From contig CAZAKT010000001.1 in assembly GCA_964486135.1 (NCBI GenBank), positions 22,765-86,764 of the forward strand: a stretch of DNA of 64,000 nucleotides, read 5' to 3'. Made by a program: the position numbers and the translations under genes. Positions within the stretch are counted from its first letter, which is position 1, and each line of letters begins with the position of its first letter. Below the pieces are notes generated by a model. That model did no database searches. It was not told where the DNA came from and saw only the letters and a list, made by a program, of their open reading frames with translations. The stretch comes from UBA4923 sp964486135. GTDB lineage: Bacteria > Bacillota > Clostridia > Saccharofermentanales > DTU023. Below are positions 23,574 to 31,528 of the stretch, in pieces.

Positions 23574-24750
23574 GCAGGCTCCTCCCTCTGTAACGCGCGA
23601 TAGCCGCGACATCCTTGTCACCTCTGCCTGACAGGCAGACAATGATGAGGTCGTCTTTCGCCAGGCTTGGTGCCATTGCCAGGACCTGGGCGATGGCGTG
23701 AGAGCTTTCAATCGCCGGGATTATGCCTTCCATACGGGACAGGTATTCGAAGGCTTCGACAGCTTCCCGGTCTGTAATCGGATAATATTCAGCCCGTCCC
23801 CTGTCATGGAGCCAGGCATGTTCCGGTCCGATGCCGGGATAATCAAGTCCCGCGGATATTGAATAGACGGGGGCTATCTGGCCGCAGTCATCCTGGCAGA
23901 AATAGGATTTCATCCCATGAAAGACGCCGGCCTGGCCCCGGGCAATGCTTGCGGCATGCCTGCCGGTCTCCAGGCCAAGTCCCGCGGCCTCGCAAGCGAT
24001 CAAACGGACTGTCTCATCCGGGATGAAGGCGTAAAAGAGCCCCATGGCATTGCTCCCACCGCCGCAGCAGGCGACCAAGGCCGTGGGTAGGCGGCCTTCA
24101 CGCTCCAGGATCTGGGATCGGGCTTCCTGTCCGATGACACTCTGGAAGTCGCGGACCATGGTGGGGTAGGGGTGTGGCCCCACAACTGAACCCAGGACAT
24201 AGAAGCTGTCTCCGGTCCGCCTGGCCCATTCACCCAGGGTTTCGTTGACCGCGTCCTTCAGTACTTTTGTCCCTGATTCAACCGCCTGGACCCGGGCTCC
24301 CAGAAGTTCCATGCGGTAGACGTTCAGGGATTGCCTTTCCGTGTCCTCCCTGCCCATGAAGACCTCACATTCGAGGTCGAGCAGGGCGGCGGCCGTCGCC
24401 GTCGCCACCCCATGCTGGCCCGCGCCGGTTTCGGCGATCAAGCGTCTTTTACCCATTTTTTTCGCCAGCAGAGCCTGGCCGAGCACATTGTTGATCTTGT
24501 GGGCACCGGTGTGGTTCAGATCCTCACGTTTCAGGTAGATCTTCGCGCCACCCAGATCCCGGGTCATTTTCTCCGCGTAATAGAGCAGGGAGGGCCTGCC
24601 GACATACTCCCGGAGCAATTGCTTGAGTTCCGATTGAAAGGCAGGATCCGCCCCATATTGGCGGTAGGCCTCCTCCAGGGCTTTGATCTCGCTCATCAGC
24701 ACCTCAGGGATGTACTGCCCGCCGTAAATCCCAAAGCGTCCCTTCTTCAT
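23566..24750 (-). CDS. trpB: Tryptophan synthase beta chain
   Basis: Condenses indole with L-serine using PLP. The PLP-lysine region KREDLNHTGAHKINNVLGQA, the catalytic Glu in AETGAGQHGVATATAAA, the phosphate-binding GGGSNAMG and the C-terminal CLSGRGDKD are intact, so this subunit should be active, unlike TrpA. ATG 24750 begins MKKGRFGIYGGQYIPE and follows AGGAGGAG by 5 nt; the longer frame runs into the T-box terminator. It is the first gene after the leader. No trpE, D, C or F is in the window. Confidence 0.96.
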   Translation of the reverse strand: MKKGRFGIYGGQYIPEVLMSEIKALEEAYRQYGADPAFQSELKQLLREYVGRPSLLYYAEKMTRDLGGAKIYLKREDLNHTGAHKINNVLGQALLAKKMGKRRLIAETGAGQHGVATATAAALLDLECEVFMGREDTERQSLNVYRMELLGARVQAVESGTKVLKDAVNETLGEWARRTGDSFYVLGSVVGPHPYPTMVRDFQSVIGQEARSQILEREGRLPTALVACCGGGSNAMGLFYAFIPDETVRLIACEAAGLGLETGRHAASIARGQAGVFHGMKSYFCQDDCGQIAPVYSISAGLDYPGIGPEHAWLHDRGRAEYYPITDREAVEAFEYLSRMEGIIPAIESSHAIAQVLAMAPSLAKDDLIIVCLSGRGDKDVAAIARYRGRSLHD

Positions 24751-24804
24751 TTTTTCTCCTCCTGACAGATAGTCTCGCTTCACGCTTTCCTTGGGAGGCA
24801 AATC

Positions 24805-24842
24805 AAAAAACCCGCCCCCGACTCTATTAAGTCAAGGACGGG
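24805..24842 (-). terminator. Regulated intrinsic terminator of the T-box
   Basis: Stem CCCGTCCTTGACT paired with AGTCGGGGGCGGG, then TTTTTT on the minus strand. It competes with the antiterminator formed by the T-box sequence just upstream. Confidence 0.9.
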
Positions 24843-25097
24843 TGAGTTATCATCCGCGGTGCCACCTTGGTTCACGGCCTGCCGTGCTCTCATCGGGATA
24901 CCATCATATCCCCCGCAACTAACGTATGCGTCACGTCGTGGAATACTCAAAAAGCGATACTTTTCTTTGACCACGCCCTCAGCGGTCCATTTGATGTACT
25001 GCCTGGTACGGGTTTCCAGCTTCCCCGCTCTCTGTTACTGCTGGTAGACCTTTATCTCCGCATCAACGGTTTTGTTTGGTCTTTATTCAATTGTTGT
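24805..25097 (-). promoter_or_regulatory. Tryptophan T-box leader riboswitch
   Basis: Complete T-box leader for trpBA, read on the minus strand. The T-box sequence AAGGTGGCACCGCG (24855-24868) has the UGGC bulge that pairs with the tRNA 3' end GCCA, matching the G discriminator of tRNA-Trp. The Stem I base AGCGG/CCGCT encloses a specifier loop with UGG (Trp) at 24987-24989, followed by the usual purine. The terminator (24805-24842) is a 13-bp stem with G-U pairs followed by U6. Uncharged tRNA-Trp should stabilise the antiterminator and turn on trpBA. Confidence 0.95.
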
Positions 25098-25102
25098 AAG
25101 GC

Positions 25103-25131
25103 ATCATAGTACAGTCAACTGACCCTGTCAA
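25103..25131 (-). promoter_or_regulatory. Promoter of the trpBA T-box transcript
   Basis: On the minus strand TTGACA (25126-25131), 17-bp spacer, TATGAT (25103-25108). Transcription should start near 25096, giving a leader of about 350 nt before trpB. Confidence 0.85.
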
Positions 25132-25182
25132 GATAAATAGGCTTCGGGCCCACGAACGCTGTATTGTGGACAGCCATTTCCA

Positions 25183-25323
25183 TTACGGTTTGCCCTTTCT
25201 TTCGCTGACGATTCTGTCAATTAACTTATATTCTTGTTTAATCTTCCTATACTCTCGATCAAAGTTCGGATCTTGCCTTTTTTCTACTACCAGGTCCTTC
25301 ACACAAATTTTTTCAAATTTCAT
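25183..25323 (-). pseudogene. Truncated antitoxin-like (XRE/HigA type) fragment
   Basis: A short frame of 46 aa starting at ATG 25323 behind GGAAAGAG. It reads MKFEKICVKDLVVEKRQDPN, then a segment with FDREYRKIKQEYKLIDRIV, and stops after SERKGKP. The spacing of DPNFDREY and EYKLIDRIVSERK resembles the region just before the helix-turn-helix of XRE-type type II antitoxins. The DNA-binding part is missing, so this is probably a relic. The patch is much more AT-rich than the surrounding genes, which points to transfer. No toxin gene adjoins it. Confidence 0.45.
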
Positions 25324-25328
25324 GATGA

Positions 25329-25418
25329 TCAACTCTTTCCATTAATTTTCTTGACACAATATTGGGGTTCCACAATCATTATAGAAGAGCCAATGAAACG
25401 GGCATCCGAAATATCCAT
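25329..25418 (-). pseudogene. Short AT-rich ORF fragment upstream of the antitoxin relic
   Basis: A 29-aa frame opening MDISDARFIGSS and ending KINGKS, stop followed 5 nt later by the antitoxin-like start. The tight spacing suggests a former two-gene operon. I do not recognise it; it may be the C-terminus of a lost gene. There is no ribosome site clear enough to call it functional. Confidence 0.25.
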
Positions 25419-25436
25419 ATAAGCTTAGGTCAAACC

Positions 25437-25476
25437 AAAAAGACTCCGTTACGGATCAACACATAACGGAGTCTTT
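25437..25476 (-). terminator. Rho-independent terminator after tRNA-Ser
   Basis: Perfect 12-bp stem AAGACTCCGTTA/TAACGGAGTCTT with a 12-nt loop; on the minus strand the stem runs into CTTTTT. It lies immediately 3' of the tRNA-Ser gene. Confidence 0.88.
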
Positions 25477-25479
25477 AAC

Positions 25480-25570
25480 TGGCGGAGATGGTGGGATTCG
25501 AACCCACGTGTCGGTCACCCGACAAACGCTTTTCGAGAGCGCCCCGTTACGGCCACTTCGGTACATCTCC
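25480..25570 (-). tRNA. tRNA-Ser(CGA)
   Basis: Reads GGAGATG acceptor, D arm, anticodon loop CTCGAAA (anticodon CGA, decodes UCG) on stem GCGCT/AGCGT, a long variable arm (TGTCGG-GTGA-CCGACA) diagnostic of class II tRNA, T arm GTGGG-TTCGAAT-CCCAC, then CATCTCC, discriminator G and encoded CCA. All stems pair. It follows the SRAP gene on the same strand and is closed by the terminator at 25437-25476. Confidence 0.97.
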
Positions 25571-25634
25571 CTATGCTTATACCATCGGCCGGGCCGGGCA
25601 CCAGTCTAACATAAACGGTAGCGATATTTCCAGT

Positions 25635-26228
25635 TCAGTTTCGCGCTTGCGGGGGACCGGAAGACTTCTCGTAGAGGAGGTCCAGAAGTGGATCCTCCAT
25701 GGCGGACCAGTTGTCTGTGAGCCAGTCAGTTATCCGTTCCTGGGGGATGATGACCGGCATCCGATTATGGATATGACTGAATCCCGGGGCGGCCTCCCGG
25801 GTCAAGATGACAAAACTCGGGAAGGGACTAGCCTTGTCCTCACGGTAACAGCCTGCCAGGAAGAGGGGGCTCTGGGGGAGGAAGAAGGCATACCTTTCCT
25901 TCCTGCCGCCTAGGTTTGCCCATTCGTAGTAGCCGCTGGCAGGGAGGAGGCAACGGTGATCGCGCATAGCCCGGCTGAACATGGGTTTTTCAAGGGCTGT
26001 TTCACTCCGGGCGTTGATGATCAGCCGCCCCGTGTAGGCCTTGAAACCCCAGTTCATCGTCAGGTAGCGACCTGGGCCCGTTTGGGCGGGGACAAGGTCG
26101 GAGGGGAAGAGCTCGCCCTTTGTTTTGAGCTTGGGGGGCGGACTTGTTCCCGCTATCTCTTCCTCCAGGTTTTTTTCGATTTCGAGGAACCAGGCCTCAT
26201 CCGGATTGATGTAATAGCGTCCACACAT
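25635..26228 (-). CDS. SRAP-domain protein (HMCES/YedK family)
   Basis: Captures abasic sites in single-stranded DNA by a thiazolidine crosslink through the N-terminal Cys. The mature start MCGRYYI (Cys2), the INARSE motif, GYYEW with the catalytic Glu and HNRMP with the His are all present. ATG 26228 puts Cys at position 2, as the mechanism requires, and has GGGAG upstream; the longer frame to 26270 does not fit. 197 aa is normal. It is divergent from the MATE gene with only 36 bp between starts. Confidence 0.94.
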   Translation of the reverse strand: MCGRYYINPDEAWFLEIEKNLEEEIAGTSPPPKLKTKGELFPSDLVPAQTGPGRYLTMNWGFKAYTGRLIINARSETALEKPMFSRAMRDHRCLLPASGYYEWANLGGRKERYAFFLPQSPLFLAGCYREDKASPFPSFVILTREAAPGFSHIHNRMPVIIPQERITDWLTDNWSAMEDPLLDLLYEKSSGPPQARN

Positions 26229-26264
26229 AGGTTCTCCCTTTCCTAACAGCTTCATGTCATTGTA

Positions 26265-27665
26265 ATGCAATTGTGGTTTAATAAACGGGTGGCCAAGAAT
26301 CCAATAGACAAAACGACAAGAATGGTTGAAGCGCCCATCCTGCCTCTCTTATTGAGGATGTCGGGTCCTGCAGTCTTCTCCATGCTGATCATGTCCCTTT
26401 ACAATATTGTGGACAGCCTTTTCGTGAGTATGGTTTCAGAGACCGCCCTTCGGGCCGTCAGTATCATATCCCCTGTCCAGATGCTCATGGTATCTTTCGC
26501 CGTCGGCACTTCGATAGGCGTCAATTCCTACGTGGCCCGCAGTCTGGGTTCGGAGGATTATGAGAGGGCTAGTCTGGCGGCGACCCATGGTTTCCTCCTC
26601 TCCTTCTTCAACTGGGCCATCTTTTTGATTGCCGGCTATTTTGCTTCGCCTATGATCCTGCGCTTGTTTACGAATCACGCGGAGGTCTTCCAGGATGGAA
26701 CGGCTTATCTGCGGATCGTCACGGTCGCCTCGCTGGGTCTCTTCTGGCAGATCCATTGCGAAAAGATCTTCCAGGCGACAGGCAATATGACCCGGGCCAT
26801 GTATATCCAGCTGGCGGGGGCCCTGATCAATATCGCCCTGGACCCCGTCTTTATTTTCGGCTGGTTCGGTTTGCCGGCCATGGGTGTGAGCGGCGCCGCT
26901 ATCGCCACTGTTTTAGCCCAGCTGATCGCGGGAGCCATAGCCGTCTACCTCTTACTCAGACGGGAGAGTGTCCTGTCGATCCGCCTCAAGGGTTTCCGGG
27001 TCAACGGCCATATCCTGGCGGAAATCTACCGGGTTGGCCTGCCCTCCCTGGTTTTGCAATCGGTAACCGCTTTTGTTGGTATGGTCTTCAATATGATCAT
27101 CAAGCCTTTTTCCGAGGTTGCCATTACCGTCCTGGGCGTCTACCTGAAACTGGAATCCTTCGTCTTCATGCCCGTCTTCGGTGTAGGACAGGGGATGTTG
27201 CCCCTCATGGCATACAACTACGGGGCTGAGCGCTATGACCGTGTGAAGCTTGTCCTGAAAAACGGACTTTTTCTGGTCCTGGGCATCATGTCGGTTTCCA
27301 TGGTCGTCTTTCAGCTTATCCCTGGCCTGCTGCTGGGTATCTTCAACGCGACGGAGGAGATGTATATCATGGGGATGCCCGCCTTCAGGAGCATTTCAAC
27401 CTGCTTTGTCTTCGCCGGGGTAACCATAGTCCTGTCCAATGCCTTTCAGGCGCTGGGCAGAGGTAGTTACAGCCTCTTTATCTCCGTATTCCGGCAACTG
27501 GCGCTCATGCTGCCGATCGCCCGCTACTTTGCCGCCTGGCACCTCGACTATGTCTGGTTTGCCTTCGTCATCTCCGATTTTGGAGCCATGCTGGTGGCAA
27601 TCGGCCTCTTTATCTGGTTGTCCAGGAGAATAATGCCTGAGCCGGTCAGTCAGCCAGTCGGTTAG
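26265..27665 (+). CDS. MATE-family efflux transporter
   Basis: Multidrug/toxic compound extruder, 466 aa with about 12 TM helices in two homologous halves. Typical features: MSGPAVFSMLIMSLYNIVDSL, the AVGTSIGVNSYVARSLG loop, and the repeat-half ITVLGVYLKLESF/GVGQGMLPLMAYNYGA. The start is uncertain: ATG 26265 has no clear Shine-Dalgarno, and GTG 26289 or ATG 26322 are possible. Substrate unknown; probably Na+- or H+-coupled. The minus-strand SRAP gene is divergent, so their promoters must overlap the coding ends. Confidence 0.93.
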   Translation: MQLWFNKRVAKNPIDKTTRMVEAPILPLLLRMSGPAVFSMLIMSLYNIVDSLFVSMVSETALRAVSIISPVQMLMVSFAVGTSIGVNSYVARSLGSEDYERASLAATHGFLLSFFNWAIFLIAGYFASPMILRLFTNHAEVFQDGTAYLRIVTVASLGLFWQIHCEKIFQATGNMTRAMYIQLAGALINIALDPVFIFGWFGLPAMGVSGAAIATVLAQLIAGAIAVYLLLRRESVLSIRLKGFRVNGHILAEIYRVGLPSLVLQSVTAFVGMVFNMIIKPFSEVAITVLGVYLKLESFVFMPVFGVGQGMLPLMAYNYGAERYDRVKLVLKNGLFLVLGIMSVSMVVFQLIPGLLLGIFNATEEMYIMGMPAFRSISTCFVFAGVTIVLSNAFQALGRGSYSLFISVFRQLALMLPIARYFAAWHLDYVWFAFVISDFGAMLVAIGLFIWLSRRIMPEPVSQPVG

Positions 27666-27789
27666 TCCTCTGGATGTGCGTCCGCCAGGCGCTCGTGATA
27701 TAGTAATCAATGAATTTATTCTAAAAGGGTGCGGGGCCAGGAAGGCGCCGTCCGGGTGGCGGCTGACTGGGGATTTCGGGGAACAAAAG

Positions 27790-29430
27790 ATGGCAACCAG
27801 ATATATTTTTGTGACAGGCGGCGTGGTGTCGGGACTTGGCAAGGGAATTACGGCGGCGGCGCTCGGCCGGCTGCTGATCGCCAGAGGCCTTAGCGTACGC
27901 ATCCAGAAATTTGATCCTTATATCAATGTCGACCCGGCGCTTATGAGCCCGACCCAGCACGGGGAAATCTTCGTGACGGAGGATGGGGCCGAAACCGACC
28001 TTGATATCGGCCACTATGAACGCTTTACCGATGTCGACCTCACCAGCGAAAGTGATATAACTTCGGGACGCGTCTACCTCAATGTCATCCAGCACGAGCG
28101 GACCGGCGGTTATTTCGGACGGACGGTCCAGGTTGTCCCCCACATAATCAATGAGATAAAAGAACATATCTATAAGGTTGCCGAGGAGGATCAGATCGAT
28201 GTCGTCATCTGCGAAATCGGTGGAACCATAGGCGACATGGAGGGACAGCCCTTCATTGAAGCCATCAGGCAGGTCAGCTATGAGGTAGGTCGCGGGAACT
28301 GCCTCTTTATTCATGTGACCTTGTTGCCTTATGTAAAAAAACCGGGTGAGATCAAGACCAAGCCAACCCAGCACAGTGTGCAAAAGCTCCTCTCCTTTGG
28401 AATCCAGCCTGATATCCTGGTCTGCCGAACGGAGAAGCCCCTTGACCAGAGCATCCGGGAGAAACTGGCCCTCTTCTGCAATGTCCGTATGGACTCCGTA
28501 ATCCAGAATGTTGACTGTGATTCCGTTTATGAACTCCCCCTCATCTTTGAGAAGGAGGGTTTCGCCCGTGTCGTCTGCGAACGGCTTGGACTGGATCATC
28601 CGAAGCCCTATCTGGAAGACTGGGAGTGCCTGGTGAGGAAGGCCCGTCTGCCTCGGGAAAGGCTCGAAGTTGCCCTGGTAGGGAAGTATACGGAGCTTCA
28701 GGATGCCTACTACAGCGTAGTGGAGGCCTTGGATCATGCCGGCATTGACCTGGGCGTTGAACCGGTGATCGATTGGGTTTCCAGTGAGGAATTGGAGGGA
28801 CTCTCGCCGGAAGAGGTCGACCGCCGCCTGGCGTCCGCCGATGCCATCGTGATCCCCAGCGGCTTCGGCGCGCGGGGTATGGAGGGCATGATCAATGCCA
28901 GCCGGAGTGCCCGGGAGCGGGGGATACCTTTCCTGGGTATCGGCCTTGGCATGCAGATGGCAGTTGTCGATATAGCCAGGCAGGTGGCAGGGATTGAAAA
29001 GGCTCATACGGATGAGTTCGGAACGGATTGCCAGGATATCTTCTATTACGCGGGACTGACGGAGAGCATGAGAAAGGAGGAGGCATCCCTGCCTTTCAGT
29101 GAACGACCTATGCGACGTGGGGCCTCCCCCATCCTTATCGAGGAGGGCTCACTCCTGGGGGAAATCTATGGCCTGCCCGAGGTGTCAGAACGCCATCATC
29201 ACAGAAGGGAGTTCAACCCCGCCTACTCAGGCGTGCTGGCCGCCACGGGCCTCCGGTATTCCGGCATGTCCCCCGACGGGCGGTACGTGGAGGCGGTCGA
29301 ATGGCCAGACCACCCCTTCTTCGTCGGGACCATCTACCATCCAGAATTCAAGTCGAGACCCATCAGGCCCCACCCCCTCTTTCTGTCTTTTGTCAAAAAA
29401 GCGATTGACCACAAGAAAGGAGAATCGTGA
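27790..29430 (+). CDS. pyrG: CTP synthase with a glutaminase-dead GATase domain
   Basis: Aminates UTP to CTP. The synthetase domain (1-270) is conserved: TRYIFVTGGVVSGLGKG, DPYINVDP, HGEIFVTEDGAETDLDIGHYERF, KTKPTQHSV. The glutamine amidotransferase domain (about 290-545) keeps His517 and Glu519 (YHPEFKSRP), but the nucleophile motif GICLGMQ reads GIGLGMQ, with Gly385 (codon GGC at 28942-28944) for Cys. The oxyanion-hole motif PGGFG is PSGFG and MRLG is MRRG. It should use free ammonia only. ATG 27790 begins the conserved N-terminus; the frame opens earlier at 27676. 546 aa, normal. Confidence 0.95.
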   Translation: MATRYIFVTGGVVSGLGKGITAAALGRLLIARGLSVRIQKFDPYINVDPALMSPTQHGEIFVTEDGAETDLDIGHYERFTDVDLTSESDITSGRVYLNVIQHERTGGYFGRTVQVVPHIINEIKEHIYKVAEEDQIDVVICEIGGTIGDMEGQPFIEAIRQVSYEVGRGNCLFIHVTLLPYVKKPGEIKTKPTQHSVQKLLSFGIQPDILVCRTEKPLDQSIREKLALFCNVRMDSVIQNVDCDSVYELPLIFEKEGFARVVCERLGLDHPKPYLEDWECLVRKARLPRERLEVALVGKYTELQDAYYSVVEALDHAGIDLGVEPVIDWVSSEELEGLSPEEVDRRLASADAIVIPSGFGARGMEGMINASRSARERGIPFLGIGLGMQMAVVDIARQVAGIEKAHTDEFGTDCQDIFYYAGLTESMRKEEASLPFSERPMRRGASPILIEEGSLLGEIYGLPEVSERHHHRREFNPAYSGVLAATGLRYSGMSPDGRYVEAVEWPDHPFFVGTIYHPEFKSRPIRPHPLFLSFVKKAIDHKKGES

Positions 29431-30935
29431 TGGCAGAACTTTTACCGGAATTGTCACGTACCTTCAGCGAGTACCTGCTGGTACCCAACAGGACGACCCA
29501 CACCTGTACCCCGGATCGCGTATCCTTGAGAACACCCCTGGTCAAGTATGGAAAAGGACGGGAGGATAGCCGGATCAAGCTGACCATACCCTTTGTCTCC
29601 GCTATCATGCAGGCCGTATCCGATGACCGTATGGCCATCGCCCTGGCCCGCCAGGGCGGCCTCTCCTTTATCTTCGGCTCACAGCCAGTCGAGGAGCAGT
29701 GCGACATGGTAAGGTGTGTCAAGAAGTTCAAGGCCGGTTTCGTTCCGAGTGACAGCAATCTCCGCCCCGACCATAAATTGTCGGACATCATCCGCCTGAA
29801 GCGAAGTACAGGCCATTCAACCGTGCCGATCACGGAAGATGGCAGCTCCAACGGCAAACTGGTCGGCATCGTGACCAGCCGCGACTACCGTATCTCCCGC
29901 CTGGATCCCGATACACCGGTCAGCAGTTTCATGACCCCCGGGGAGGCGATCGTATACGGCCGGGAGGGGATAAGCCTGAGCGAGGCCAACGACATTATCT
30001 GGGAGCACAAACTGAACCAGCTCCCCATCCTGGACGAAAGAGGCCACCTGGTCTCCCTGGTCTTCCGCAAGGACTATGACCAGCACAAGGAGAATCCGGG
30101 GGAGATGCTGGACGCGCAAAAACGCCTTCTGGTGGGAGCGGGAATCAATACCCATGACTACAGGGAGCGGGTCCCGGCCCTTTTGGAGGCCGGCTGTGAC
30201 GTCCTGTGCATCGACTCATCGGACGGCTTCTCGGATTGGCAAAGGGACACCATTGAATTCGTCCGCGAACATTATGGCCCTGACCTGCCGCTTGGCGCCG
30301 GCAATGTCGTCGATGAGCAGGGTTTCCGCTTCCTGGCCGCCGCCGGTGCTTCCTTTATCAAGGTAGGGATCGGTGGAGGCTCGATCTGTATCACACGGGA
30401 ACAAAAGGGCATCGGACGGGGACAGGCATCCGCCCTCATGGATGTCGCGCAGGCACGGGATCGTTGGTTCGAAGAGACAGGGGTCTATATCCCTATCTGT
30501 TCCGACGGTGGGGTTGTCCACGACTACCATATGACCCTGGCGCTTGCCATGGGTGCGGACTTCCTCATGCTGGGCCGGTATTTCGCCCGTTTCGATGAAA
30601 GTCCGACCCGTCGTGTTCTCTTCAATGGCAGCTATGTCAAGGAATACTGGGGGGAAGGATCCAACCGCGCCCGCAACTGGCAGCGCTACGAGGACGGGGG
30701 CGAGGGTCAAATGATCTTCGAGGAGGGGGTTGACTCCTACGTACCCTATGCCGGTAAACTGGCCGACAATGTCGAGACGACCCTGGCCAAGGTCAAGGCC
30801 ACCATGTGTGCCTGTGGGGCAGTAAGTCTGTCCGAATTACAGGAAAAGGCCAGGCTGGTTCTTGTATCGCCGACCAGCATCGTAGAAGGGGGCGCGCACG
30901 ATGTCATCCACAAGGAAAGTGATCTTGGCAGGTGA
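29430..30935 (+). CDS. guaB: Inosine-5'-monophosphate dehydrogenase
   Basis: Oxidises IMP to XMP, the committed step to GMP. TIM-barrel enzyme with an inserted CBS pair (about 95-230: VGIVTSRDYR, HLVSLVFRKD). The catalytic loop is GIGGGSICITREQKGIGRGQ with the active-site Cys, and the IMP site is SDGGVVHDYHMTLALAMGADFLMLG. 501 aa. ATG 29430 has AAAGGAG 7 nt upstream and overlaps the pyrG stop by one base; GTG 29427 is the alternative. CTP and GTP synthesis are therefore coupled in one operon. Confidence 0.95.
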   Translation: MAELLPELSRTFSEYLLVPNRTTHTCTPDRVSLRTPLVKYGKGREDSRIKLTIPFVSAIMQAVSDDRMAIALARQGGLSFIFGSQPVEEQCDMVRCVKKFKAGFVPSDSNLRPDHKLSDIIRLKRSTGHSTVPITEDGSSNGKLVGIVTSRDYRISRLDPDTPVSSFMTPGEAIVYGREGISLSEANDIIWEHKLNQLPILDERGHLVSLVFRKDYDQHKENPGEMLDAQKRLLVGAGINTHDYRERVPALLEAGCDVLCIDSSDGFSDWQRDTIEFVREHYGPDLPLGAGNVVDEQGFRFLAAAGASFIKVGIGGGSICITREQKGIGRGQASALMDVAQARDRWFEETGVYIPICSDGGVVHDYHMTLALAMGADFLMLGRYFARFDESPTRRVLFNGSYVKEYWGEGSNRARNWQRYEDGGEGQMIFEEGVDSYVPYAGKLADNVETTLAKVKATMCACGAVSLSELQEKARLVLVSPTSIVEGGAHDVIHKESDLGR

Positions 30936-30959
30936 CAAATTTTTGTGGATGGGTATAAT
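30932..30959 (+). promoter_or_regulatory. Probable promoter of greA-lysS-uvrB operon
   Basis: Consensus -10 TATAAT at 30954-30959; a partial -35 GTGACA at 30932-30937 gives a 16-bp spacer. It lies in the 98-bp gap after guaB. Confidence 0.5.
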
Positions 30960-31033
30960 GATTTGATTCATCCTGTTCCGCCGCCAGGTTTGAACAGGAG
31001 CTAGAAGTACAAGAAAAGAGGCTAGCAGTAGAG

Positions 31034-31528
31034 ATGACGCAAGCAGTCTACGAAATGACATATGGGAAAATCCGTGAATACCAAGAGGAGCTTGAGGATC
31101 GGAAGACACGGGTCGCAGCTGAGATCGCCGAACGTCTGAAGGAGGCGCGCGGCCACGGGGACATCACGGAAAACTCGGAATTCGACGATGCCAAACAAGC
31201 TTATGCGGACAATGATCTCAGAATCATGGAGATCGAGCAAATCCTGAAAAACGCCAAAGTAATCGACGAAAAAGAGATCAGCCGTACCCGGGTTACCTTG
31301 GGTGGCCGGGTTCTTCTGCGACATGAGGACTCAGGAGTCGAGCAGGAGTATATGATTGTCTCTGCCAAGGAAGAGGATATTATGATCGGTAAGCTCTCCA
31401 GTGAGTCCCCCGTCGGTCAGGCTATTTTAGGCAAGAAAAAGGGAGATACGGTGGAAGTCAAGACGCCGACAGGCATTTTGAAATACACAGTCGCCCGGAT
31501 TTCAAGACCGAAAGGGTCGGAGGAATGA
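31034..31528 (+). CDS. greA: Transcription elongation factor GreA
   Basis: Rescues backtracked RNA polymerase by stimulating transcript cleavage. The N-terminal coiled coil (residues 1-77) carries the acidic tip GDITENSEFDDAKQ with the Asp and Glu needed for cleavage. The C-terminal FKBP-like domain has SPVGQAILGKKKGDTVEV. 164 aa, slightly above the usual 158. ATG 31034; the ribosome site (AAGAGG) is weak. It overlaps lysS by 4 bp, a common pairing in Firmicutes. Confidence 0.96.
   Translation: MTQAVYEMTYGKIREYQEELEDRKTRVAAEIAERLKEARGHGDITENSEFDDAKQAYADNDLRIMEIEQILKNAKVIDEKEISRTRVTLGGRVLLRHEDSGVEQEYMIVSAKEEDIMIGKLSSESPVGQAILGKKKGDTVEVKTPTGILKYTVARISRPKGSEE

Noticed and set aside
22824..23711. 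Extended TrpA start at 23711
   Set aside because: The extra 46 residues lie inside trpB in another frame and do not resemble TrpA; ATG 23573 is the family start.
27721..29007. Long minus-strand open frame (428 codons) antisense to pyrG
   Set aside because: It lies wholly opposite a conserved CTP synthase and has no ribosome site or recognisable motif; GC-rich codon bias creates such shadow frames throughout the window.
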